13,225 nt of DNA from Bacteriovoracaceae bacterium (GTDB lineage Bacteria > Bdellovibrionota > Bacteriovoracia > Bacteriovoracales > Bacteriovoracaceae), in the NCBI GenBank assembly GCA_947448095.1, contig CANFNN010000054.1:1-13225 (forward strand). Reading direction: 5' to 3'. Below are positions 6,661 to 13,225 of this stretch, one piece after another (within the stretch, counting starts at the first letter, position 1; the number at the start of each line of letters is the position of its first letter). The translations under genes were made by a program, and so were the position numbers. A model generated the notes under the pieces. It was not told the DNA's origin and searched no databases. It saw only the letters and a list, made by a program, of their open reading frames with translations.

Positions 6661-7268
6661 TAGGAAACTTTCTTAACTTGATTCTGAATTTTTTGAAATT
6701 CTTTTGAAATTTTTGAAGCGTCGAGGGGAAATTGGTAATAACCAGAAGCTCCAGAAACTGTTTTGGCATGGGCCTGAGCTTTCTCTGGTGAGATGGCCTT
6801 GGCCATGATCATCGTTTTAGTTGTCGGCATTTTGGCCTTAATCTGCGCACACAGCTGATTCACTGCTTTAGGATTAGCGTCATAATTAAAAACCACAATT
6901 TGAAAAATCTTATTTTTCAGGCACTGATTAAGTTCAGGAAGAGTTTTAATGATTTTATAGGCAAATCCCTTGGGAAATTGAGCTTGGGATTTCTCAAATA
7001 AATCAGATCCAAAGTCAAAAAGGATGACGGGATAACTAGCCTCACTAGGCTTGGTTGCTGCAGGTGTAGGTGCCTTACTTCTTTGGTCAAGAAATTGTTC
7101 GGCGAAATCCTCTGCATTTTGTCCGAGCTCAGCATCTTCAGCGGCCGTATTGAATTCCAGCTCCGAGCCGATATTGGCCAGATCCTCTTCCTGCTTAAGC
7201 TTCTGTTTTTTTAGGGCGTTAAGGTCCAACACTACCGTTGGCTTATCGTCTTCATCTACTCCCGACAT
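6660..7268 (-). CDS. Degenerate (pseudo-)receiver domain protein
   Basis: A 202-residue cytoplasmic protein. The ATG at 7268 has a strong ribosome-binding site, GAGGAG, five bases upstream. Residues 1-75 are acidic and probably disordered, with the segment PTVVLDLNALKKQK at 10-23, an acidic stretch, and a Pro/Ala linker. Residues 79-197 follow the CheY-like receiver pattern: strand VILFDFG, strand IVVFNYD, helix VNQLCAQIKAKMP, strand TMIMAKA, then GASGYYQFPLD and a final amphipathic helix. The phospho-acceptor Asp position appears to be Asn128, the Thr/Ser switch position is Ala, and the conserved Lys of the KP motif is Phe179. It therefore probably does not work by classical Asp phosphorylation. 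The fold is inferred from pattern alone. It is transcribed divergently from the operon starting at 7390. Confidence 0.75.
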   Translation of the reverse strand: MSGVDEDDKPTVVLDLNALKKQKLKQEEDLANIGSELEFNTAAEDAELGQNAEDFAEQFLDQRSKAPTPAATKPSEASYPVILFDFGSDLFEKSQAQFPKGFAYKIIKTLPELNQCLKNKIFQIVVFNYDANPKAVNQLCAQIKAKMPTTKTMIMAKAISPEKAQAHAKTVSGASGYYQFPLDASKISKEFQKIQNQVKKVS

Positions 7269-7286
7269 TGGGCTCCTCGACTGGTA

Positions 7287-7316
7287 AGTATCTATAAGTC
7301 TTCATCCTATCGTCAA
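7287..7316 (-). promoter_or_regulatory. Sigma-70-like promoter candidate of the pseudo-receiver gene
   Basis: On the minus strand: TTGACG (7316-7311), an 18-bp spacer, and GATACT (7292-7287). Transcription would start near 7280, giving a leader of about 12 nt that contains the GAGGAG ribosome-binding site. The short leader and good -35 support it; the -10 matches four of six positions. Confidence 0.4.
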
Positions 7317-7379
7317 AAAACGGTAAAACCTTAGCTCAAGTTTTAGGGGAAAAAACCGACAAGTACCATAAGGAAAGGA

Positions 7380-7385
7380 ATGTAA
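7380..7385 (+). promoter_or_regulatory. Start-stop element (ATGTAA) ahead of an operon start
   Basis: The leader of the gene at 7390 contains two AAGGAA ribosome-binding sites (7370-7375 and 7375-7380). The first is correctly placed for an ATG at 7380 that is immediately followed by TAA; the second is 9 nt from the real ATG at 7390. A ribosome starting at 7380 would stop at once and could reinitiate 4 nt later. This may be chance. Confidence 0.25.
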
Positions 7386-7389
7386 ACAA

Positions 7390-7989
7390 ATGGCACTGGA
7401 TGATCTAGATCTCGAATTCGAAGACGAAGAAGAGATGAAAAAGAAGAAAAACGACGCCGTCCATCAGGACGTGGATTTGGAATTCCAAATGCAAGACGGC
7501 GGAGTGAAGGCGAGACCATCTCGCCCAGGGGCACCACCGCCTCCTGCAGGAGTGCGCCCACAACAACCAATGGCACAAGTTCAAAAACTAGATGATGCAA
7601 GGGCCGCACAACAATTGAAGCGACCAGTTGCTCCAGTCTCTACAGCTCCTCGTTCTCCCGGAGAAGCTACTTCTCCACGAAGCGTAGGAGCGACTGCTCT
7701 CAAAACACAATCACAACCAGTTGCTGAAGGTCACTATGATCTGGAGAGCGAAGAAATTGTTCAATTAAGAGAACGTGCTCGTAAGGCAGAATTTGATGCA
7801 GACGTTCGCGTTCAGGTAGCCGAGTTTAAAACAGAAATTTTAAGTGAACTACTTGGTGATATGAAACTAATGGAACATCAAGTGAACCAATTACTCGTGC
7901 GAATTAATGCCAAGCATCCTGATATGAAGCAAGAAGCATTAATGATCAAAAAGTTACTTGCCGACTTCACTGCAAAAAAAAGAAAATAG
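7390..7989 (+). CDS. Acidic/proline-rich protein with C-terminal coiled coil
   Basis: A 199-residue cytoplasmic protein with no family I recognise. The N-terminus has a duplicated acidic motif, DLDLEFEDEEE (5-15) and DVDLEFQMQD (27-36), split by a Lys-rich patch. Residues 41-110 are a Pro/Ala/Arg-rich, probably disordered linker (GAPPPPAGVRPQQP). Residues 115-198 are predicted to be helical, with heptad-like charged and hydrophobic patterning (EEIVQLRERARKAEFD; ILSELLGDMKLMEHQVNQLL), and the protein ends KKRK. The ATG at 7390 is preferred for its AAGGAA ribosome-binding site. It is the first gene of an apparent three-gene operon. The divergent neighbour also has a SELEF motif in an acidic N-terminal tail, so both may bind a common partner; that is speculative. 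Confidence 0.75.
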   Translation: MALDDLDLEFEDEEEMKKKKNDAVHQDVDLEFQMQDGGVKARPSRPGAPPPPAGVRPQQPMAQVQKLDDARAAQQLKRPVAPVSTAPRSPGEATSPRSVGATALKTQSQPVAEGHYDLESEEIVQLRERARKAEFDADVRVQVAEFKTEILSELLGDMKLMEHQVNQLLVRINAKHPDMKQEALMIKKLLADFTAKKRK

Positions 7990-7990
7990 A

Positions 7991-8011
7991 TCATCCCTAA
8001 ACCAAGGATGA
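7991..8011 (+). promoter_or_regulatory. Hairpin covering the ribosome-binding site of the TTG-start gene
   Basis: TCATCC (7991-7996) and GGATGA (8006-8011) are perfect complements around a 9-nt loop. The right arm includes most of AAGGA, the only ribosome-binding site for the TTG at 8015. The left arm starts 1 nt after the upstream stop codon, so a terminating ribosome would cover and melt it. This suggests translational coupling of the two genes. Confidence 0.45.
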
Positions 8012-8014
8012 ATC

Positions 8015-8824
8015 TTGTCTTATTTTCTCATTTTCCTCATCATCATTTCTCCAGCATTTGCCACACTTGATAATATCCAGGTCAAAAACTTTGATTTTAA
8101 TTATGTTTCCCCTCAAGGCAGTGGTCAGGTAGAAAAAGTTTCCATTGGAATCACGCTGCGTGAAGAAACCTATCCTGTCGAAATTTTTCGAAGAGATCAA
8201 TCTTTAGATGTTCTTTCACCCTTCGTTGATTTTCAATGGGTCAATCCCATTGAGTTCTTCCACAATATGAAAAGTGCTTCTGCTCAAAAGCTTAACTTAA
8301 AAGTTGATCGGAAGAATCACTTCCTAAGAGGGGAGTTGGTCAAGATTGCGGGTGAAAAAACTCAGGAGCTTGTGTTTGAAAAATTTGATCTCAATTGTTC
8401 AGGCCAATCTGTAGCAAGGGATCCGGCCGAACGTATAAAATCAGATTGTTTAGAAAAAATGGAAGCATCAATTGCTCATATTGAATTGCCACTCCCATTT
8501 GTTTTGGCCATTGCCTCTGAATTGCCAGATGTTTCAGGTGAAAATGAAAATGATATGCCGGCCAATGATTTCTCACTTTCAATTTCCCAAGGCGACTTCT
8601 TCTCTCACATGAAAATCAAACTGGGAGTAAAGGCCTATTTAAAACTTTGGGGTCACGCCCAGTTTGAGCAGGAAGGAAAAGTTCTCGCGATCAGAATGGA
8701 TACAATTAAGTTTGGTATTTTGCCAGTTACAGACTTGGTGATGGATTTACTAGTTAGACAGATTCGCAATCCAATAGTCACTGTCACCCCACCATGGATT
8801 CGCATCCAAATAGGAAAACAATGA
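8015..8824 (+). CDS. Secreted protein of unknown function, TTG start
   Basis: A 269-residue protein. The TTG at 8015 lies 6 nt after AAGGA and gives a hydrophobic signal peptide, MSYFLIFLIIISPAFA, so the mature form would start near residue 17; the signal lacks the usual N-terminal positive charge. The ATG at 8008 is in another frame, and no upstream ATG in this frame is plausible. The mature protein is rich in beta-type alternation, with one likely disulfide (Cys128/Cys145). Residues 200-267 read like the end of a periplasmic lipid-binding or AsmA/DUF2140-like fold (GILPVTDLVMDLL; NPIVTVTPPWIRI), but that resemblance is weak and I would not name it. It ends with an ATGA overlap with the hydrolase gene, so the two are likely co-translated. 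Confidence 0.78.
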   Translation: MSYFLIFLIIISPAFATLDNIQVKNFDFNYVSPQGSGQVEKVSIGITLREETYPVEIFRRDQSLDVLSPFVDFQWVNPIEFFHNMKSASAQKLNLKVDRKNHFLRGELVKIAGEKTQELVFEKFDLNCSGQSVARDPAERIKSDCLEKMEASIAHIELPLPFVLAIASELPDVSGENENDMPANDFSLSISQGDFFSHMKIKLGVKAYLKLWGHAQFEQEGKVLAIRMDTIKFGILPVTDLVMDLLVRQIRNPIVTVTPPWIRIQIGKQ

Positions 8825-9495
8825 AACCTATCGTTAAAAATATTGTAGGAGTTGAAAGTCTTTGTATCGAAAATAAAGATCCTGAGACTGCGGTCGTTTT
8901 TTTTCATGGCTACGGCGCCAATATGCAGGATCTTTTTCCTCTCTGGGAAATGTGGGATAACGGAAAGTTCAATTGGTATTTTCCTAACGGGATCTTGCCG
9001 CTGCCTATGGGGTATTATGAGGGGCGGGCCTGGTTTTCGATTGATATGGAAGCTCTTGATCGGGCCATTCGCACCGGAGAGTTTAGAAATATGGCGACTA
9101 CCATTCCACCGGAACTTGACCTGACTTTGAAGCAGCTTGAACTATTTATTCGTGAAATTTCGAAAACGCATAAGAAAATTATTCTTGGTGGATTTTCTCA
9201 AGGGGCGATGTGCGCCTCTCACTTAGCACTCATTCCAGGTCTTCCTATTGAGGCCATGGTTCTTTTATCAGGTGCCCTTTTGGCCGAAGAACGATACCCA
9301 AAGGTTGCTAAGGGGATTCCTTTTTATCAATCTCACGGAACCAAGGATCCCATTTTGCCATTTAAAGGGGCGCAGATTCTTGAGCAAAAATTGAAAGGTT
9401 TAAATTTTCAGGGACAATTGGAAGTGTTCGAAGGTGGTCATGAAATTCCCATGAAGGTTATTCAAGGAGTCAAAGCCTTCTTGTCTAATTATTAG
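8821..9495 (+). CDS. Alpha/beta-hydrolase, phospholipase/carboxylesterase family
   Basis: A 224-residue protein, the usual size for the family (Pfam Abhydrolase_2). The ATG at 8821 overlaps the previous stop and has AGGA five bases upstream; an in-frame ATG at 8794 inside the previous gene is not preferred. The oxyanion-hole segment is FFHGYGAN (27-34), the nucleophile elbow is GGFSQGAM with Ser126, and the triad is completed by Asp176 (GTKDPILP) and His207 (GGHEIP). There is no signal peptide, so it is cytoplasmic. Members hydrolyse short acyl esters, lysophospholipids or acyl-thioesters; which one applies cannot be told here. It is the third gene of the operon beginning at 7390. Its 3' end overlaps the convergent gene by 11 bp. 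Confidence 0.92.
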   Translation: MKPIVKNIVGVESLCIENKDPETAVVFFHGYGANMQDLFPLWEMWDNGKFNWYFPNGILPLPMGYYEGRAWFSIDMEALDRAIRTGEFRNMATTIPPELDLTLKQLELFIREISKTHKKIILGGFSQGAMCASHLALIPGLPIEAMVLLSGALLAEERYPKVAKGIPFYQSHGTKDPILPFKGAQILEQKLKGLNFQGQLEVFEGGHEIPMKVIQGVKAFLSNY

Positions 9496-10447
9496 CTGGC
9501 GCCATCAGCATGGCCTTAACTGTTTCTTTGGTTGAAATATCAAAACTATCATTAAAAAATTGAAGCTCTTTTGATGTCACTCTCTCAACTCCCATCGCAG
9601 CACCCAGATAGCCAGCATAAATGTCTTTAATTTTCCATTCATGCTCACGATGATCTAGCTTTTCGGGATCCACAAGGAGGTACCGGTAGTCTGAGGTGGT
9701 CGTAACAAATTCGTAAGTCAGGTTTAAGAGGAGAGAAGCAGTATAGGCCATGTCATTTGGTACTCCAAGAGTCTTAAGTCTCATGGACAAGTACATAGGA
9801 ACGTAGAAATGGTAAATAGCACGATTCAAAGTTCCCCTGAGAGAGCGAGGATAAAAAAGGGGTTGGAAATCGCGTCTGACCTTAGTGTAGTCAAACATTA
9901 AGTTCATCGTATCAATAGTTTTTGCGAGTAAATCTTTGTTTGTATTGAAAGAGGCATTGCCTTTGATGCGAGCTTTTTCTAAGTACAAAATATGAAGTTT
10001 TGCAATTGAGGTATCTTGAAAAAGAATCGCTACAACCTTAGAAGATAATTCTGTCTCTTTATAATGAGCTAAAGTGAGTTCCCATAAATTGAAATTAGGA
10101 TTCAAACCCAAGAGATAATCATTCATCTCATTTTGCAGATCATTCAAATATCTTGTCGTTACTTCAGATGAGAGTAATTGAATGTATTCATTTTTAAATG
10201 CGACAAAGATGTAAGAAGTTAAGTTTGGAATAATCACATCAGTATCTAGAACGGTCACCATCTGCGAAACAGCCTCCTTACAGGGGGCGAGTTTTGGCTT
10301 GGGTAGATAGAACTCACAACGCTTACCGATCAATGAAGAGAGAAGGGAGAATTTGTCTTCACTCTCGAGTCTTGGTGCAGCATTCGACTGACCACTTGCA
10401 GAATAAACGAATAGAAGAGAAAAAATGCTTAATAAAACCTTTTTCAT
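9485..10447 (-). CDS. Secreted protein of unknown function
   Basis: A 320-residue protein with a clear signal peptide, MKKVLLSIFSLLFVYSASGQ, with cleavage near residues 19-24. The mature part is mostly helical, with no internal transmembrane segment that stands out, and has a single Cys44/Cys56 pair near its start (GKRCEFYLPKPKLAPC). Tyr, Leu and Phe are frequent. I do not recognise a family. The ATG at 10447 has no Shine-Dalgarno, but a good promoter lies directly upstream, which fits a leaderless mRNA. It is divergent from sucA and overlaps the convergent hydrolase gene by 11 bp at the 3' end. Confidence 0.78.
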   Translation of the reverse strand: MKKVLLSIFSLLFVYSASGQSNAAPRLESEDKFSLLSSLIGKRCEFYLPKPKLAPCKEAVSQMVTVLDTDVIIPNLTSYIFVAFKNEYIQLLSSEVTTRYLNDLQNEMNDYLLGLNPNFNLWELTLAHYKETELSSKVVAILFQDTSIAKLHILYLEKARIKGNASFNTNKDLLAKTIDTMNLMFDYTKVRRDFQPLFYPRSLRGTLNRAIYHFYVPMYLSMRLKTLGVPNDMAYTASLLLNLTYEFVTTTSDYRYLLVDPEKLDHREHEWKIKDIYAGYLGAAMGVERVTSKELQFFNDSFDISTKETVKAMLMAPANN

Positions 10448-10455
10448 ATCTGATA

Positions 10456-10484
10456 AAAATAGTCTGAGGGCGTTTGATGGTCAA
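10456..10484 (-). promoter_or_regulatory. Sigma-70-like promoter giving a near-leaderless transcript
   Basis: On the minus strand: TTGACC (10484-10479), a 17-bp spacer, and TATTTT (10461-10456). The expected start is about 10449, two bases before the ATG at 10447. The absence of a Shine-Dalgarno before that ATG agrees with leaderless translation. Confidence 0.5.
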
Positions 10485-10543
10485 CTTGAAAGAATGGCGC
10501 GTAGTGGCACTTGTTTAACTAATGATTTTTCCTTGGATTAACA

Positions 10544-10573
10544 TTTTCAGTATCTCAAGCTTTGCCTTATAAT
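10544..10573 (+). promoter_or_regulatory. Sigma-70-like promoter candidate of sucA
   Basis: A perfect TATAAT (10568-10573) with TTTTCA (10544-10549) 18 bp upstream, matching four of six -35 positions. The transcript would start near 10580 and have a leader of about 30 nt. The only ribosome-binding-site-like sequence is AGAG at 10600-10603, followed by a T7 run before the ATG. Confidence 0.55.
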
Positions 10574-10610
10574 ATTCCTATTATTTAACCTCCAAAATTA
10601 GAGTTTTTTT

Positions 10611-13225
10611 ATGTCATTATCCCACGATTATTCCTATGTTTCTTCTTCTGATAATACTTATATCGATGGTCTTTATATGGATTATCGCAGAAATCCTGAA
10701 TCAGTTGATACATCATGGAGACAATTTTTTAAAGGTGTCGAGTTTGCTCAAGGCCAAGCTCCATCTGCGACGACTTCTTCCCCAGTAGCGGGTGCAAATC
10801 TCGTTAAAGAATTCAAAGTTTTTCGTTTAATCGACGCCTATAGAACGAGAGGGCACTTAATTTCTACTACCAATCCCATTCGAGAAAGAAAAAACCGCTA
10901 CCCCCATTTAGATTTAGAGGATTTTTCTCTAACGAATGCAGATCTTGAAGAATCATTCATGATTGGTGAAGTTATTGGTAAAGGTAATTCCAAACTTAAA
11001 GATATCATCAGTCATTTAAAGGCAATTTATTGTGACACCATAGGTGCTGAATTCATGCATATTGCGGACGTTGAGATTCGTGATTGGTTTCAGACAAAAT
11101 TTGAAAGTACTTCAACGAATAAAAATTTTTCCATCGAAAAGAAAAAAAGAATCCTCTCAAAGCTGAATGAATCTGTGGCTTTTGAAAACTTTCTTCATAC
11201 AAAATATGTGGGTCAGAAAAGATTTTCGCTCGAAGGTGGAGAAAATACCATTCCTGCACTCGATGCCATCATCAATGCGTCTGCTGCCCTAGGAGTTGAG
11301 GAAGTTGTGATTGGTATGGCCCACAGAGGTCGCCTCAATGTTCTTGCTAACATTATGGGTAAAACCTATGAATACATCTTCAATGAATTTGAAGGTCAAG
11401 CGACTCCTGACTTAACCATGGGTGACGGGGACGTGAAGTACCACATGGGTTACTCGTCACATATTTCGACGACCGGTGGTCAACATGTTTACTTAAAACT
11501 TATGCCAAATCCTTCTCACCTTGAAGCGGTAAGTGCCGTGGTGCTAGGTTATTCTCGTGCCCAGGGTGATACACTTTATAAAGAAGATCCAAATAAAATT
11601 CTTCCTATCATTATTCATGGTGATGCAGCCGTAGCTGGTCAGGGAATTTGTTACGAAACAGTTCAGATGTCTGGACTGAAGGGTTATAACGTTGGTGGGG
11701 CGATTCATTTCACTATTAATAACCAAATTGGTTTTACAACTGACTTTGATGATGCTCGATCGTCGATATATTCAACGTCTGTAGCAAGAGTTATTGATAC
11801 ACCAATTCTGCATGTGAACGGTGATGATGCTGAGGCAGTGGTCTATACTGTGGAGCTTGCTTCAGAGTTTAGAGCAAAATTTCATAAAGACATTTTTATT
11901 GATATGGTTTGCTACCGTAAACACGGACATAATGAATCTGATGAGCCGAGATTTACTCAGCCTTCTTTCTATAAATTGATCTCTCAACACGCTAATCCGC
12001 GTGAAGTTTATAAAGATAAACTAATTGAAGGGAAACAAATTGAAGCCCAGTTAGCGGTTCAAATGGAAGAACAATTTAAGAATCTTCTTCAAGATCGTTT
12101 TAATTTAGTCAAACAAAAGCCTCTTCCTTATCTTTATCAAAAGCCAGAAGAGCAGTGGGAGTCTTTCCGCCGTTCGACGCCTAAGGATTTTGATTACTCA
12201 CCCAAGACGGCCGTTTCAAAGGATGTCCTTGAAAGAAATCTCAAGGCGCTGACAAGTCTTCCGCCTCACTTTAAAGCGATTCAAAAAATTGAAAAGCTTC
12301 TTGAAGAAAGACAAAAACGTTGGACTGATGATCAGTTTGATTGGGCGATGGGTGAATTGATGGCCTACGGCTCTCTTCTTCAGGAAGGGATTTCTGTCAG
12401 GATGTCTGGCCAGGATTGTATCCGGGGAACATTTTCCCATCGCCATGCTGGTGTAGTGGATGAAATCAATAATACTCGTCACTTGTTTTTAAATAATGTT
12501 GCTGAAAAGCAAGGTCACTACCGAATCTATAACTCACTTTTATCTGAATACGCAGTTCTTGGGTTTGAATACGGCTATTCATTAGGATCTCCTAGTTCAT
12601 TGAATATCTGGGAAGCTCAGTTTGGTGATTTTGCCAATGGTGCACAAACGATTATTGATCAATTTATCGCTTCGGGAGAATCCAAGTGGCAGCGCCAGTC
12701 TGGCATCGTGATGATGCTTCCTCATGGTTATGAAGGCCAGGGTCCTGAGCATTCTAATGCTCGTCCGGAAAGATTTCTTCAACTTGCTGCTGAATGGAAT
12801 ATGGTTGTCGCTAACCTTACGACTCCCGCTAATATGTTCCATATTCTGCGCCGTCAGGTGAAATGGGACTTTAGAAAACCTTTGATTATTTTTACTCCAA
12901 AATCTCTCTTAAGACATCCTGAGTGTGTCTCAACGCTTAAGGATTTTACTGAGGGGGGGTTCCAAGAAATTATTGATGATTCTTACGTCACTACAAAAGA
13001 CGTAAAACGTCTGATCATGTGTACTGGCAAAGTTTACTATGACTTAAAAGCTAAACAGCAAAAAGATAAGCGCAAAGACGTGGCGATTGTTCGTCTAGAA
13101 CAAATCTATCCTATGCCAGAAGAACAAAGCTGGAAGCTGTTAGAAAAATATAAGAGTGCAGAGAAAGTGTGGGTCCAAGAAGAGCCTAAAAATATGGGTG
13201 CCTTCACATTCCTTCGCCGTTATGT
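10611..13225 (+). CDS. sucA: 2-oxoglutarate dehydrogenase E1 component (partial, 3' end off window)
   Basis: An open frame of 871 codons from the ATG at 10611 to the window edge; the family is normally about 900-940 residues, so only a short C-terminal part is missing. The enzyme is the thiamine-diphosphate-dependent E1 that decarboxylates 2-oxoglutarate and passes the succinyl group to the lipoyl arm of SucB in the TCA cycle. The N-terminal E2-binding motif YIDGLYMDYRRNP lies near residues 18-30. Active-site and cofactor motifs include GMAHRGRLNV (His238), HGDAAVAGQG (336-345), the CYRKHGHNESDEPRFTQP segment, GTFSHRHA, and LPHGYEGQGPEHSNARPERF (His705). All catalytic motifs are intact. sucB is expected just outside the window. 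The gene is divergent from the secreted protein gene. Confidence 0.97.
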   Translation, partial: MSLSHDYSYVSSSDNTYIDGLYMDYRRNPESVDTSWRQFFKGVEFAQGQAPSATTSSPVAGANLVKEFKVFRLIDAYRTRGHLISTTNPIRERKNRYPHLDLEDFSLTNADLEESFMIGEVIGKGNSKLKDIISHLKAIYCDTIGAEFMHIADVEIRDWFQTKFESTSTNKNFSIEKKKRILSKLNESVAFENFLHTKYVGQKRFSLEGGENTIPALDAIINASAALGVEEVVIGMAHRGRLNVLANIMGKTYEYIFNEFEGQATPDLTMGDGDVKYHMGYSSHISTTGGQHVYLKLMPNPSHLEAVSAVVLGYSRAQGDTLYKEDPNKILPIIIHGDAAVAGQGICYETVQMSGLKGYNVGGAIHFTINNQIGFTTDFDDARSSIYSTSVARVIDTPILHVNGDDAEAVVYTVELASEFRAKFHKDIFIDMVCYRKHGHNESDEPRFTQPSFYKLISQHANPREVYKDKLIEGKQIEAQLAVQMEEQFKNLLQDRFNLVKQKPLPYLYQKPEEQWESFRRSTPKDFDYSPKTAVSKDVLERNLKALTSLPPHFKAIQKIEKLLEERQKRWTDDQFDWAMGELMAYGSLLQEGISVRMSGQDCIRGTFSHRHAGVVDEINNTRHLFLNNVAEKQGHYRIYNSLLSEYAVLGFEYGYSLGSPSSLNIWEAQFGDFANGAQTIIDQFIASGESKWQRQSGIVMMLPHGYEGQGPEHSNARPERFLQLAAEWNMVVANLTTPANMFHILRRQVKWDFRKPLIIFTPKSLLRHPECVSTLKDFTEGGFQEIIDDSYVTTKDVKRLIMCTGKVYYDLKAKQQKDKRKDVAIVRLEQIYPMPEEQSWKLLEKYKSAEKVWVQEEPKNMGAFTFLRRY

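Noticed and set aside
7343..7609. Minus-strand 88-residue ORF opposite the coiled-coil protein
   Set aside because: Low-complexity shadow of the Pro/Arg-rich and acidic coding sequence.
7973..7989. A8 slippery run before the stop of the coiled-coil gene
   Set aside because: Shifted frames end within a few codons and do not fuse to the next gene, so programmed frameshifting has no evident product.
10588..10593. ACCTCC in the sucA leader, like the anti-Shine-Dalgarno of 16S rRNA
   Set aside because: A six-base match is easily chance and no pairing partner or mechanism is visible.
12953..12959. G7 run in sucA (also T8 runs at 4538-4545 and 8897-8904) as phase-variation sites
   Set aside because: They encode ordinary Gly-Gly or Phe-Phe pairs in intact conserved genes; switching off sucA would be odd and the tracts are short.

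Overview
The window looks like chromosomal DNA from a predatory delta-type bacterium of the Bdellovibrionota, most likely the Bacteriovorax/Halobacteriovorax/Peredibacter side. This is inferred from moderate-to-low GC, many secreted lineage-specific proteins, prepilin-like proteins with cysteine-rich ectodomains, an FHA membrane protein, a RoxA/MauG-type dihaem cytochrome and an ordinary sucA. No marker gene such as rRNA is present, so the assignment is tentative. There is no tRNA, CRISPR array, transposase or phage gene, and both ends cut through genes.

Region 1 (1-4777) is a pilus-like surface module. A minus-strand gene running off the left edge encodes a very large prepilin-like protein: type IV prepilin N-terminus, seven-cysteine module, thrombospondin-1-like Cys/Trp segment, and the beginning of a Hint (hedgehog/intein) autoprocessing domain. 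Divergent from it, across a 198-bp regulatory gap, lie two smaller prepilin-like genes carrying the same seven-cysteine module, then an inner-membrane protein with a cytoplasmic FHA domain. The two pilins overlap by 4 bp and the FHA gene starts 2 nt after the second one ends. The FHA protein may connect assembly to Ser/Thr phosphorylation. This is the most interesting part of the window: the large protein lacks the Glu5 that its partners keep, which would fit a tip subunit presenting a self-processing adhesin.

Region 2 (4774-6660) holds a convergent periplasmic dihaem c-type cytochrome. Upstream of it, an intergenic stretch carries a promoter-like element, two perfect stem-loops and a T-tract, which together look like a small RNA gene on the plus strand.

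Region 3 (6660-9495) has a degenerate receiver-domain protein on the minus strand. Divergent from it is a three-gene operon: an acidic/proline-rich coiled-coil protein, a secreted protein translated from a TTG codon whose ribosome-binding site sits inside a hairpin, and an alpha/beta-hydrolase of the phospholipase/carboxylesterase family.

Region 4 (9485-13225) has a secreted protein of unknown function, apparently transcribed from a promoter that gives an almost leaderless mRNA. Divergent from it is sucA (2-oxoglutarate dehydrogenase E1), which runs off the right edge. Two convergent gene pairs overlap at their 3' ends (4774-4777 and 9485-9495) with no visible terminator between them.
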